From positions 1-64,000 of the forward strand of contig JAHCJP010000007.1 in assembly GCA_026126205.1 (NCBI GenBank): a stretch of DNA of 64,000 nt. The letters are read 5' to 3'. Position 1 is the first letter of the stretch; the number at the start of each line of letters is the position of its first letter. The position numbers were made by a program, and so were the translations under genes. The stretch is from Maricaulaceae bacterium. Lineage in GTDB: Bacteria > Pseudomonadota > Alphaproteobacteria > Caulobacterales > Maricaulaceae. Shown in pieces: positions 37,330 through 45,681 of this stretch. The notes under the pieces were generated by a model that did not search any database, was not told where the DNA came from, and saw only the letters and a list, made by a program, of their open reading frames with translations.

Positions 37330-37836
37330 TCAGAACCCGCCCTGGATGACGATGCGGACATTGCCGCTGCCGATCTGGGTGACGTGCGCCGACTGGCCGG
37401 AGCCGATCTGGATGACGCCGAGGGCGTTGTAATGACCCTCCTGCACCGTCACCGCCTGGTGGCCGGAACCGATCTGCGCCACCCCGACGATGTTGCCGTT
37501 CCCGGTCTGCACCGACGTGGCGCTGAGATTGACGCCGTTCTGCAGCACGCCGGCGTAACCGCCGCGCCCCAGCTGGTCGATGATCGCGGTGGAGCCGGCG
37601 CCGCTCTGGCGCACGGACGCGGTGTTGCGCAGACCATCCTGGATCACGGCGGCGAGGTGGGTGTTTCCCCGCTGGGTGATCGACACGGTTTGCCGGGATC
37701 CGTCCTGGCGGGCGGCGATCTCGTTCGCCCAGCCGCTCTGGCTGATCCGGACCTGGTTGCGGGACTGCGCCTCCGCCGCCGCGCCGGCGGCCGTGGCGAG
37801 GGTCAGCAGCGCTGACAGCATCAGGCGGGTCTTCAT
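37330..37836 (-). CDS. Curlin-repeat protein (CsgA-like amyloid subunit)
   Basis: A 168-residue secreted protein with signal peptide (1-21) and tandem curlin repeats of about 20-23 residues with the S/T-x-x-Q-x-G-x-x-N-x5-Q spacing: QVRISQSGWANEIAARQDGS, TVSITQRGNTHLAAVIQDG, SATSVQTGNGNIVGVAQIG, AVTVQEGHYNALGVIQIG, AHVTQIGSGN. Forms extracellular amyloid fibres for adhesion and biofilm in relatives. The secretion channel CsgG and partners CsgE/F are not in this window. Confidence 0.85.
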   Translation of the reverse strand: MKTRLMLSALLTLATAAGAAAEAQSRNQVRISQSGWANEIAARQDGSRQTVSITQRGNTHLAAVIQDGLRNTASVRQSGAGSTAIIDQLGRGGYAGVLQNGVNLSATSVQTGNGNIVGVAQIGSGHQAVTVQEGHYNALGVIQIGSGQSAHVTQIGSGNVRIVIQGGF

Positions 37837-38126
37837 GGCTCTTGCTCCATTCCTCGCGGCGCGGGATGCGCCGCATGCCGGTCTTGATAGCGGAGCGCAT
37901 GTGATCGGGTGCTGAGCGCGCGGTTCATCCGGCGGTCAGCCGGCGGCGGGTGAATGAAAGGTCAGTGATTGGCCGGTAATTTGACGGCTGCGGGTTGGTG
38001 GAAGGTCCATGATTTGTCAGCGATAGGGGGTGGTTGGGCGGCGGGACGCGGGCGCCGCGCTTCCCCCGTGATTTCGCCGCAAGCCGCGCTAGACTGGCCG
38101 CTATCGCTCTGACGGAGGGAACGGGA
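37837..38126. other. Intergenic region between curlin and TraB-like genes
   Basis: 290 bases separating divergent genes. I see no gene on either strand and no strong promoter; the minus-strand part should hold the curlin promoter. GGAGGGAACGGG before 38127 is the ribosome binding site of the next gene. Confidence 0.5.
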
Positions 38127-39014
38127 ATGATGCAGATATTCGCCTTGCTGCGCCGCGCCGGCGCAGGCGTCTTTGCGGCTTTCGTACTGGCGGTTCCGGC
38201 GCTGGCCCAGCCGGCGATCTGGCGCGTCTCGCACGGAGATGCGGAGGTCCACCTGTTCGGCACCATCCATGTCCTGCCTGCGGATCTGGACTGGATGACG
38301 GACGAAATCGAAACCGCATTCGCAAACGCCGACCAGGTCTGGTTCGAGGCGCCGGTGCACGACCCCGATGCGCAGATGCGCATGTTCCAGATCATCCAGA
38401 CCCATGGCGTCAATCCGCCGGAAAATCCGCTGTCGGCCCGGCTCGATGACGCCGCCCGCGAACGGCTGGCGCGCCTGGCCCCGCAGGTCGGCCTGTCGCC
38501 CAGTATGTTAGAGCAATACCGCCCCTGGATGGCCTCGATCGCCCTGACCATGGCCCAGGCGATGGCCCAGGGATACAATCCGAACACCGGCGTGGAGCTG
38601 GTGCTGCTGCCGCGCGCAGCCGCCGCCGGCCAGACGCTGGGTTTCTTCGAGACCCTGGAAGAGCAGATCAGTTTCATGGCCGGCCTGTCGGAAGAAGCCG
38701 AGACCGCGATGCTGGTCTCGACGCTGGAGCAGATGGAGACCCAGCCGGACTTGATCGAGCGCATGGTCGATCTGTGGGCGGCCGGCGATGTCGCCGGGCT
38801 GGAGCGGATGATCAACGATTCCATGCGCGACAGCGCGCCGGAGGTCTATGAGGCGCTGCTGGCCCGTCGCAACCACGCCTGGGTGGAGACGATCGAGACG
38901 ATGCTGTCCGGATCCGGCGCCGTGTTCATCGCCGTCGGCGCCGGGCACATGACCGGCCCGGACGGGGTGATCACCCTGTTGCGCGACAACGGCTACGCGG
39001 TGGAAGGGCCGTAA
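38127..39014 (+). CDS. TraB/GumN family protein (periplasmic)
   Basis: A 295-residue protein with a signal peptide (about 1-28, ending ALAQP) and the TraB/GumN fold. [11 protein letters not shown] (about 46-56) carries the GT-x-H motif and the C-terminal [23 protein letters not shown] the second conserved G-H motif, thought to form a metallopeptidase-like site. Function in bacteria is not established. ATG 38127 follows a strong GGAGGG. Confidence 0.85.
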   Translation: MMQIFALLRRAGAGVFAAFVLAVPALAQPAIWRVSHGDAEVHLFGTIHVLPADLDWMTDEIETAFANADQVWFEAPVHDPDAQMRMFQIIQTHGVNPPENPLSARLDDAARERLARLAPQVGLSPSMLEQYRPWMASIALTMAQAMAQGYNPNTGVELVLLPRAAAAGQTLGFFETLEEQISFMAGLSEEAETAMLVSTLEQMETQPDLIERMVDLWAAGDVAGLERMINDSMRDSAPEVYEALLARRNHAWVETIETMLSGSGAVFIAVGAGHMTGPDGVITLLRDNGYAVEGP

Positions 39015-39023
39015 GCGCAGCCT

Positions 39024-39056
39024 GCCGCCGGGGGTTCTCGACCCCGGCGGCGGTTT
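39024..39056 (+). terminator. Likely terminator after the TraB-like gene
   Basis: GCCGCCGGGG and CCCCGGCGGC form a 10-bp stem around an eight-base loop, followed by GGTTT, a weak T-run. Confidence 0.55.
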
Positions 39057-39117
39057 GCGTTATAGCCCCGCCCCCGAAGGTCGCTGCGCGCGGCCGTCGC
39101 GAACGGAGCCGCAGCCC

Positions 39118-39894
39118 ATGGCCTACAAGACCATACAGGTGAAGACCGAAGGCCGGGTGGGGGTGATCACCCTCGACCGCCCGGAAGCCCTGAACGCGCT
39201 GTGCGATGCGCTGACCACAGAACTGGCCGGCGCGCTGGCGAAGTTCGAGGCCGATCCCGATATCGGCTGCGTGGTGCTGACCGGGTCGAAAAAGGCCTTC
39301 GCCGCCGGCGCCGACATCAAGGAACTGCAGGGCCGCGATTTCATCGGCCTGTATCTGAACGACCCGTTCGAAAAGACGTGGGAGGCCGTGGCGCGCTTCC
39401 GCAAGCCGATCATCGCCGCTGTCTCGGGCTACGCCCTCGGCGGCGGCTGCGAAATCGCGATGATGTGCGATTTCATCATCGCGTCGGAAACCGCGAAATT
39501 CGGCCAACCCGAGATCAATCTCGGCGTCATGCCGGGATCGGGCGGCACCCAGCGCCTGCCACGCGCCGTCGGCAAGGCCAAGGCGATGGATTTATGCCTG
39601 ACCGGCCGGATGATGGACGCCGCCGAGGCTGAGCGTGCCGGTCTGGTCAGCCGCATGGTGGCGCCGGACGATCTTCTGGATGTGGCCATGGAAGCCGCCC
39701 AGACCATCGCGTCAAAATCGCTGCCCATCGCCATGATGACCAAGGAAGCGATCAACATGTCCTTCGAGATGGGGCTTGCGGAGGGGGTGCGGTTCGAGCG
39801 CCGGGTGTTCCAGTCGCAGTTCGCCACCGAGGACCAGGGCGAGGGCATGGCGGCCTTCGCGGAAAAACGCGCGCCGCATTTCAGGAACCGCTGA
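39118..39894 (+). CDS. Enoyl-CoA hydratase
   Basis: A 258-residue crotonase that hydrates 2-enoyl-CoA in fatty-acid oxidation. Oxyanion-hole motif [10 protein letters not shown] and [15 protein letters not shown] (first catalytic Glu), then [22 protein letters not shown] (second catalytic Glu) are intact. ATG 39118 has GGAG nine bases upstream. Confidence 0.93.
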   Translation: MAYKTIQVKTEGRVGVITLDRPEALNALCDALTTELAGALAKFEADPDIGCVVLTGSKKAFAAGADIKELQGRDFIGLYLNDPFEKTWEAVARFRKPIIAAVSGYALGGGCEIAMMCDFIIASETAKFGQPEINLGVMPGSGGTQRLPRAVGKAKAMDLCLTGRMMDAAEAERAGLVSRMVAPDDLLDVAMEAAQTIASKSLPIAMMTKEAINMSFEMGLAEGVRFERRVFQSQFATEDQGEGMAAFAEKRAPHFRNR

Positions 39895-39913
39895 GGCGCG
39901 CGCCTCGCGGCGG

Positions 39914-39942
39914 TTGACGGTTTCAGCCCGCGGCGCTATACG
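39914..39942 (+). promoter_or_regulatory. Promoter of rpsT
   Basis: TTGACG (39914-39919), 17 bases, TATACG (39937-39942), about 60 bases before the start codon. Confidence 0.8.
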
Positions 39943-40001
39943 CCGCGCTCTTTCGGTATTCCGCGGGCCGCGCCCGCATGACGACAAGGACGAAGACGGC
40001 C

Positions 40002-40268
40002 ATGGCCAATACGGCGTCGGCGAAGAAGATGGCGCGCAAGATCGCGCGCCGAACCGCGGTCAACAAAACGCGCCGCTCGCGCGTGCGCACCTTCGTGAAG
40101 AAGGCCGAAACCGCCATCGCCGCCGGCGATCAGAACAAGGCGAAGGCCGCGCTTGTCGCCGCTGAATCCGAGATCATGCGCGCTGTCGGCAAGGGCGTGG
40201 TTCACAAGAACACCGCCTCGCGGAAAGTGTCGCGCCTGAGCGCCCGCGTGAAGGCGATGGGCGCCTGA
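40002..40268 (+). CDS. rpsT: 30S ribosomal protein S20
   Basis: An 88-residue very basic protein: [20 protein letters not shown] followed by [16 protein letters not shown] and the helical C-terminal half. Binds the 16S rRNA 5' domain. The ATG at 40002 matches the family start; the in-frame ATG at 39978 would add a non-conserved leader. Standing immediately before dnaA is the usual alphaproteobacterial arrangement. Confidence 0.96.
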   Translation: MANTASAKKMARKIARRTAVNKTRRSRVRTFVKKAETAIAAGDQNKAKAALVAAESEIMRAVGKGVVHKNTASRKVSRLSARVKAMGA

Positions 40269-40295
40269 ATTCATCGCTCTGCGTGACCTGAAAGC

Positions 40296-40328
40296 AACGC
40301 CCGCGCGCTTCCGGCGGCGGGCGTTTTT
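40296..40328 (+). terminator. Rho-independent terminator of rpsT
   Basis: AACGCCCGC (40296-40304) pairs with GCGGGCGTT (40317-40325), overlapping the TTTTT run at 40324-40328. Confidence 0.85.
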
Positions 40329-40630
40329 CATTTGTTTCGCCGGCCGGCCGCGACGACAGGCGGGGCGCTGAAAAAAGTGATCGGCGCAAGCCGCCGTCCG
40401 GCCACGGATATTCGCTTGTCAAGCGAGAAAAGTTAATTTCGGCGCTGTGAATCAGGTTGACCGACCCTCCCTCAAGGGTAACTTTAGCCCCACCTCAGGG
40501 TGACCATTTCCAAGCGGAGTTCATTCCGATCCGGGCGCGATGTCGCTTTTCCGGGCGGGGGTGGTTTGTCCCTAAAAAACAATACGTTGGCCCCAACCAA
40601 GGGGCTCGAAACCGAAAAGGCTTGGGGGTC
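40329..40630 (+). promoter_or_regulatory. Long dnaA upstream and leader region
   Basis: 302 bases without a gene. They contain a TCGCTTG-T-CAAGCGA palindrome (40412-40426), two imperfect copies of CCTCA(A)GGGT(A/G)AC around 40470-40503, and next to the ATG two competing hairpins (GCCCC/GGGGC at 40590-40605, or CCCCAA 40591-40596 with TTGGGG 40622-40627) that could hide or free the GGGGG ribosome binding site. No TTATNCACA DnaA box is seen. Confidence 0.5.
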
Positions 40631-42022
40631 ATGGCGGTAAAACAAACCATTGCAGCAGGCGGCTTTCCCGCTGCGCCAAGCGGACGCGGCGACCATTCCA
40701 TCGCCGAGGTGTGGCGCGAAGTGCGCCTGCGCCTCAGGGGCGAGTACGGCGAGGCGCTTTACTCCGCCGAAATTGCGCGGCTGCGCGTCCGCGAAGATGG
40801 CCCCGGCGCCGTCGCGATCCTGGCGCCGAGCGCGTTTTCCCGCGCCTGGGCCGAGGACCATATCGGCGCCCGCATGCGCGCGCTCTGGACCGCTGCGGAC
40901 CCGGAGCAGCGCCGGGTGCGCATTGCGGCAGAAGGCGCCGTCCGGACCATGCCCGAATCCGTCTCCCTGATGGCCGATGCGCCCGCGCAGGCGCGGCGCT
41001 CCGGCGAGCGGTTCACTTTCGACACCTTCATGGTCGGCACCTCGAACGAGCTGGCCGCCGCAGCGGCGCGCGCCGTGGCCGGCGCCGCGCCTTCGCCCTT
41101 CAACCTCGTCTGCTTCTATGGCGATTATGGCGTCGGCAAGACCCACCTTCTGAACGCCATCGCCCATGCTGTGGAGCTGGGCGACCGCCGCAAGGCGCTT
41201 TACCTTACAGCCGAGGAGTTCCTGTCCGGCTTCGTCACCGCCATGCGCAACGGCGACACCATCAGCTTCAAGGAGACTGTTCGCCGGGTGGACGTGCTGC
41301 TGGTCGACGACGTGCATTTCATCGCCGGCAAAACGAAAACCGAGGATGAGTTCCTGCATACCGTCGCCGCTCTCATCAGCGCCGACCGCCAGGTTGTGCT
41401 GGCGGCGCGTGACGCGCCGGCGCAACTGGGCGTGGTGGATGAACGGCTGCGCTCGCTTCTGCGTGGCGGCTTCGCCTGTGAACTGCGTCGCCCGGATCTC
41501 GACCTGCGCCGCAAGGTGCTGGATTGCAAGATCGCCCAGGCGCGCTGCCATTATCCGAAGCTGGAAGTGCCGGAGCAGGTGCGCGACTATCTGGCCGCCC
41601 GCATCACCGCCAACGCCCGCGAATTGGAAGGCGTGCTGAATAATATCCTTGGCCGCACCGCCATGCTGGGCGCACCGGTGACAATGGAGGCGGTGGAGAC
41701 GGTGCTGCGCGACCTGTCCATCGCCGGCGAACGCCGGGTGACGGTTGATGACATTCAGCGGGCGGTGGCCAAGCGCTATGGCGTCAGCGTTCCAGACCTG
41801 GTCTCCAAACGCCGCACCCAGTCCGTGGTGCGTCCACGCCATGTGGCGATGTATCTGGCCAAGACCCTGACCACCCGTTCGCTGCCCGATATTGGCCGGC
41901 GTTTCGGCGGCCGCGACCATTCCACCGTCATCCACGCCGTACGCAAGGTGACGGCGCTGATCGAGGCCGGGGATGCCATCAAGGACGATGTCGAGCGCCT
42001 GTCGCGCGACATTCAGGGATAA
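40631..42022 (+). CDS. dnaA: Chromosomal replication initiator DnaA
   Basis: A 463-residue initiator. N-terminal domain I (about 22-95), FTFDTFMVGTSNELA linker into the AAA+ domain, Walker A GDYGVGKT (164-171), Walker B VLLVDDVHFI, and the C-terminal DNA-binding domain with VVRPRHVAMYLAKTLTTRSLPDIGRRFGGRDHSTVIHA, the DnaA signature region. ATG 40631 follows CTTGGGGG. The arginine-rich initiator loop region is normal. The end lies six bases from the convergent oxyR stop. Confidence 0.97.
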   Translation: MAVKQTIAAGGFPAAPSGRGDHSIAEVWREVRLRLRGEYGEALYSAEIARLRVREDGPGAVAILAPSAFSRAWAEDHIGARMRALWTAADPEQRRVRIAAEGAVRTMPESVSLMADAPAQARRSGERFTFDTFMVGTSNELAAAAARAVAGAAPSPFNLVCFYGDYGVGKTHLLNAIAHAVELGDRRKALYLTAEEFLSGFVTAMRNGDTISFKETVRRVDVLLVDDVHFIAGKTKTEDEFLHTVAALISADRQVVLAARDAPAQLGVVDERLRSLLRGGFACELRRPDLDLRRKVLDCKIAQARCHYPKLEVPEQVRDYLAARITANARELEGVLNNILGRTAMLGAPVTMEAVETVLRDLSIAGERRVTVDDIQRAVAKRYGVSVPDLVSKRRTQSVVRPRHVAMYLAKTLTTRSLPDIGRRFGGRDHSTVIHAVRKVTALIEAGDAIKDDVERLSRDIQG

Positions 42023-42027
42023 AGAGT

Positions 42028-42933
42028 CTACCCGGACGCCAGCGCCTTACGCAGCGTGTCAGCCAGCAGGCGAGCCTCGCCCTCGCGCGAGCCGCCCTTG
42101 CGCCAGGCGACGCCGATCTCGCGTCCATGCACGGGCGGATCGAAACGGCTGACATGAAGGTCCAGCCCGTCGGTCAGCCCCGCCTCCACCGCCAGCCGTG
42201 GCAGCAGGGTCGGCCCCAGACCGCTGTTCACCATCTGCACCAGAGTGTGCAGGCTCGTGGCGGCGAAGTCGCCGCGCGCAGAGTCGGCCGAACAGGCGCT
42301 CAGCGCATGTTCGCGCAGGCAATGGCCGTCTTCTAGCAACAGAAGCTTCTCGCCTGAAAGATCCGCCGCCGATGGTGCGCGTCCGCGCGCGGCTAGCCAG
42401 TGATCCGGAGCGGCGCAAAGAAAGAATTCGTCGGTTCCGACGCTTTCCGCCTCCACCCCGGCGGCGTCATAGGGCAGCGCCACCAGCGCCGCATCCAGCC
42501 GGCGTTCTCGCAAGGCCTCGTAGAGCCGGCCGGTCAGGTCTTCACGCAGGTACAGTTTCAGTTTCGGGAAAGCCGTGCGCAGAGCTGGCAGCGCCCGCGG
42601 CAACAGGAAGGGCGCGATCGTAGGGATGACGCCGAGGCGGAACGGCCCGGAAAGCGGCTCGCCCGCAGCGCGAGCCGCCTGCACCAGATCCTCCGCCTCC
42701 GCCAGAGTGCGCCGGGCCCGTGGCAACGCCGCCTCGCCCGCCGGCGTCAGAGCCGCGCCGCGAGCGCTGCGCTCCAGCAGCTGTGCGCCCAGAGCCTCCT
42801 CAAGCGCGCGGATGCCGGCGCTCAGGGTCGGCTGGGTTACGAAACAGACCTCGGCGGCGCGGCTGAAACCGCCCTCGTCGGCGACGGCGATGAAGAACTG
42901 CAACTGGCGCAGTGTGGGAAGGGGCGCGGACAT
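42028..42933 (-). CDS. oxyR: LysR-type hydrogen peroxide sensor OxyR
   Basis: A 301-residue LysR regulator with an N-terminal winged helix (TLRQLQFFIAVADEGGFSRAAEVCFVTQPTLSAGI, residues 7-41). The effector domain contains LLLEDGHCLREHALSAC with Cys205 and Cys214 exactly nine apart, as Cys199 and Cys208 of E. coli OxyR that form the redox disulfide. It should activate peroxide defence genes, but none is adjacent; it is divergent from a dicarboxylate symporter. Confidence 0.9.
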   Translation of the reverse strand: MSAPLPTLRQLQFFIAVADEGGFSRAAEVCFVTQPTLSAGIRALEEALGAQLLERSARGAALTPAGEAALPRARRTLAEAEDLVQAARAAGEPLSGPFRLGVIPTIAPFLLPRALPALRTAFPKLKLYLREDLTGRLYEALRERRLDAALVALPYDAAGVEAESVGTDEFFLCAAPDHWLAARGRAPSAADLSGEKLLLLEDGHCLREHALSACSADSARGDFAATSLHTLVQMVNSGLGPTLLPRLAVEAGLTDGLDLHVSRFDPPVHGREIGVAWRKGGSREGEARLLADTLRKALASG

Positions 42934-43094
42934 GGATATTGGATTATCCTATGAATTACAGGAAATCAATTCATCTAGCTTATGGCGTCTGCGCTAGCGG
43001 CGCGCGCCATCATCTCCCTCCGCTCCGCCATTGACCGCGGGCGCGAGCACCCTACTCTGCCCGGCGGCAAAACTGCGCCGGGGAGGGCGTTCTG

Positions 43095-44411
43095 ATGCTG
43101 CGCAAATGGTTCGCCATACCCTTGTGGCAACGCGTGATGGGCGCGCTGGTCCTGGGTGTCGTCTTCGGCCTGATCGTGCAATTCATCATGCAGGCGCAGG
43201 GCGAGGCGGCGGGACTGACGCCAGAGGCCGCAGCGGCGCTCGGCGGGGAATGGCTGGGGACCTATGTGCGTCCGGTGGGCGACGCCTTCATCAGGCTGAT
43301 CCGCATGCTGGTGATCCCACTGATCTTCTTTACGCTGGTCGCCGGGGTGGCGGCGATGAAGGCGCCGGCCAAGCTTGGCTCGCTTGGTCTGAAGGCGATC
43401 TTTCTCTACCTGATCACCACCTTGTTCGCCAATGTCATCGGGTTGACCTTCGGCACGCTGTTCCGGCCCGGCGAAGGCGCCGATCTGGGCGCCGCCGAGG
43501 CCTATGAACTGGCGGGACCACCGCCGACGCTGGCCGAGCGGCTGATGGCGATCATCCCGGAGAACCCTGTTGCGGCTATGGCGCAGGGCGACGTGCTGGC
43601 GGTGATCTTTTTCGCCCTGCTGCTGGGCGTCGGCATCCTGATGGCGCAGAAGGCCGGTGAGCTGACCGGCAGGTTCTTCGAATCCGCCGCCGACGTGATC
43701 CTTAAAGTCACCCATATCGTAATGGAGACGGCGCCCTTCGGCGTATTCGCGCTGATCGCCTTCACCACCGCCGCCTACGGGCTGCAGGCCTTCCAGTCGA
43801 TCTTCGTGCTGATCGCGGCGGTGTATCTGGGCCTGCTGGTTCACATGCTGCTGGTCTACGGCTTCCTGATCCGCTTCATACTTGGCCTGCCGCTGGTGCG
43901 CTTCTTCCGGGGGATTTTCGATGCACAGGCGGTGGCCTTCTCCACCTCCTCGTCAGCGGCCACGCTGCCGGTCACCATCGCCAATGTCAGCGAGAATCTG
44001 GGCGTCAAGCGCTCGGTCGCCGGTTCGGTTCTGCCGCTGGGCGCCACCATCAATATGGATGGTACGGCGCTGTATCTGGGGATTCTCGCCCTGTTTACCG
44101 CCCAGGCCTTCGGCTATGATTTGACCTTCACCCACTATGTGCTGATCGCCTTCACCGCCGCCATCGTCTCGATCGGGGCGGCGGGGATTCCATCGGCCTC
44201 AATTTTTCTGCTCGCCATTGTTCTCGATACCTTCGGCGTCGCGCCAGAACACATCGCTCTTGTCGTCGGCTTCATCCTGCCGGTGGACCGGGTCATGGAC
44301 ATGGCGCGCACGGCGGTGAACGTCACCGGCGACGCCGCCGTGGCCACGGCGGTGGCGAAATGGGAAGGCGAGCTGGACGAAGAGGCCTTCCGTAAGAAGG
44401 AAGTTCGCTGA
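43095..44411 (+). CDS. Dicarboxylate/amino acid:cation symporter (DAACS family)
   Basis: A 438-residue glutamate/dicarboxylate transporter of the GltPh/DctA fold. The Ser-rich hairpin motif AFSTSSSAATLPVT (about 274-287), GATINMDGTALYLG (about 316-329) and the late AAGIPSASIFLLAIVLDTFG hairpin are intact. Imports dicarboxylates or acidic amino acids with protons or sodium. ATG follows GGGAGGGCGTTCTG. The C-terminus is Glu/Lys-rich. A weak GGCGTA/TACGCC hairpin with ATTTAATTT follows the gene. Confidence 0.93.
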   Translation: MLRKWFAIPLWQRVMGALVLGVVFGLIVQFIMQAQGEAAGLTPEAAAALGGEWLGTYVRPVGDAFIRLIRMLVIPLIFFTLVAGVAAMKAPAKLGSLGLKAIFLYLITTLFANVIGLTFGTLFRPGEGADLGAAEAYELAGPPPTLAERLMAIIPENPVAAMAQGDVLAVIFFALLLGVGILMAQKAGELTGRFFESAADVILKVTHIVMETAPFGVFALIAFTTAAYGLQAFQSIFVLIAAVYLGLLVHMLLVYGFLIRFILGLPLVRFFRGIFDAQAVAFSTSSSAATLPVTIANVSENLGVKRSVAGSVLPLGATINMDGTALYLGILALFTAQAFGYDLTFTHYVLIAFTAAIVSIGAAGIPSASIFLLAIVLDTFGVAPEHIALVVGFILPVDRVMDMARTAVNVTGDAAVATAVAKWEGELDEEAFRKKEVR

Positions 44412-44513
44412 TGGCGTAGCCGCATCTTACGCCGATTTAATTTCACGGTCATCGCGCCGTGCGGGTGATGGCGCGAGAAGGGCGCTGCACAACGCCTCTC
44501 CCGGAGCCGCGCC

Positions 44514-44909
44514 ATGAACGCCCCAACCGCCGCCTTCACCGCCGCCGCCCTTTTCGCCGTCAATCTCGCTGGCTGGACCGCCTCGCCCGCCGCGCGCGAC
44601 ATGCTGGCCCTGGTTGGTCCGGCGCCCGCCGGCGCCGCCTCTGACACGCACCTCGCCGCCGGCCCGGCGCCGCAGGCCGCCGAGGCCGGGATTATGGTGT
44701 CCGTGAAGCTCGACGCCCAGGCCATCGAAACTGGGACCGCCGCCCGTATCGCCGCCGCCATGCAACGGGTCGAACACGCCCAGGCGCGGGCCGCCATGAC
44801 GCACCTCCGCAACGCAGCGGAGATGGAGGCGCATGTGCGAATGGCGCTGGAGACCGCCGGGGTTTCGGCGGAGTTCGCCGCGGCGCCGTTTGCGGTGTCG
44901 GTCCGCTAG
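44514..44909 (+). CDS. Hypothetical exported protein
   Basis: A 131-residue Ala-rich protein with a hydrophobic N-terminus (about 5-22) that may be a signal peptide or anchor. A central segment with an amphipathic helix (AARIAAAMQRVEHAQARAAM) follows. No family recognised. GGAG lies upstream. It overlaps the convergent SDR gene by four bases. Support is moderate: reading frame and codon pattern fit, but no homology is evident. Confidence 0.5.
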   Translation: MNAPTAAFTAAALFAVNLAGWTASPAARDMLALVGPAPAGAASDTHLAAGPAPQAAEAGIMVSVKLDAQAIETGTAARIAAAMQRVEHAQARAAMTHLRNAAEMEAHVRMALETAGVSAEFAAAPFAVSVR

Positions 44910-45604
44910 ACTTCGCCCGTCACCGGGACCAGCGCCCCGGTCACCGCCCGCGCCGCATCCGACGCCAAAAACAGCATCACCGCCGCCAGATCGTCCGGAG
45001 ACACCCATTTCTTCGGGTCGGAGCCCGGCATGTCCTTGCGGTTCTGTGGCGTGTCGATAATCGAGGGCATCACGGCGTTGACGCGCACGCCCTTGCCCTT
45101 CCATTCCTCGGCCAGCGCCTCGGTGAGGCGCATGACGCCGGATTTCGAGGCCGCATAGGCGCCCATGCCGGCGCCCGCCTTCACCGCCCCCGCAGCGCCA
45201 ACATTGACGATGGCGCCGGCGCCGGACGCCTTCAAATGCGGCAGGGCGGCCTTGCTGGCGCACGCCGCCGTCTTGACGTTCATGGCGTAAAGCGTGTCCC
45301 AGCTGGCGATGGCGCCACCCTCAAGCGTCTCCCAGCGGAAACCGCCGGCGATGTTCAACAGCGCGTCCAGGCGCCCGAAATGCGATGCAGCCTTGTCGAT
45401 GACGGCTTTCGCAGCGCTTTCGTCGGTCAGGTCCACGCCGCCGAGGAACAGGGCCTCATCGCCCAGGGCGGATTTCAGGCTTGCTGACGGCGCCTCAGCG
45501 TAATCGATCAGCGCGGTTTTCGCGTCCGCTGCGGCGGCGGCTTTGGCGACGGCGCTTCCCAGCACGCCGAACGCGCCGGTGATGGCGATAACCTTTCCCT
45601 GCAT
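44906..45604 (-). CDS. Short-chain dehydrogenase/reductase
   Basis: A 232-residue Rossmann oxidoreductase. The NAD(P) loop is ITGAFGVLGSAVA (a TGxxxxxG variant), then LNIAGGF (NAG region), and the catalytic YAASK with upstream Ser/Gly at VNVGAAGA. The usual catalytic Ser is replaced in the visible GAAGAVKAG stretch, so activity may differ. AAGGAGG precedes ATG 45604. Lies 77 bases downstream of the diiron protein gene and is probably transcribed with it. Confidence 0.82.
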   Translation of the reverse strand: MQGKVIAITGAFGVLGSAVAKAAAAADAKTALIDYAEAPSASLKSALGDEALFLGGVDLTDESAAKAVIDKAASHFGRLDALLNIAGGFRWETLEGGAIASWDTLYAMNVKTAACASKAALPHLKASGAGAIVNVGAAGAVKAGAGMGAYAASKSGVMRLTEALAEEWKGKGVRVNAVMPSIIDTPQNRKDMPGSDPKKWVSPDDLAAVMLFLASDAARAVTGALVPVTGEV

Positions 45605-45681
45605 GAACGCCTCCTTGATCCGCATCGCAATGGCCTCGGATCATGACGCGCTTCGGCGAGGGACTCCAGTGACGGGCGGGC

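Noticed and set aside
37925..38824. Minus-strand open frame overlapping the TraB-like gene
   Set aside because: Ser/Arg-rich shadow of a gene with signal peptide and GTIH motif; no ribosome binding site.
40329..40630. Replication origin next to dnaA
   Set aside because: No TTATNCACA boxes, no AT-rich unwinding element of note; in relatives the origin is not always beside dnaA.
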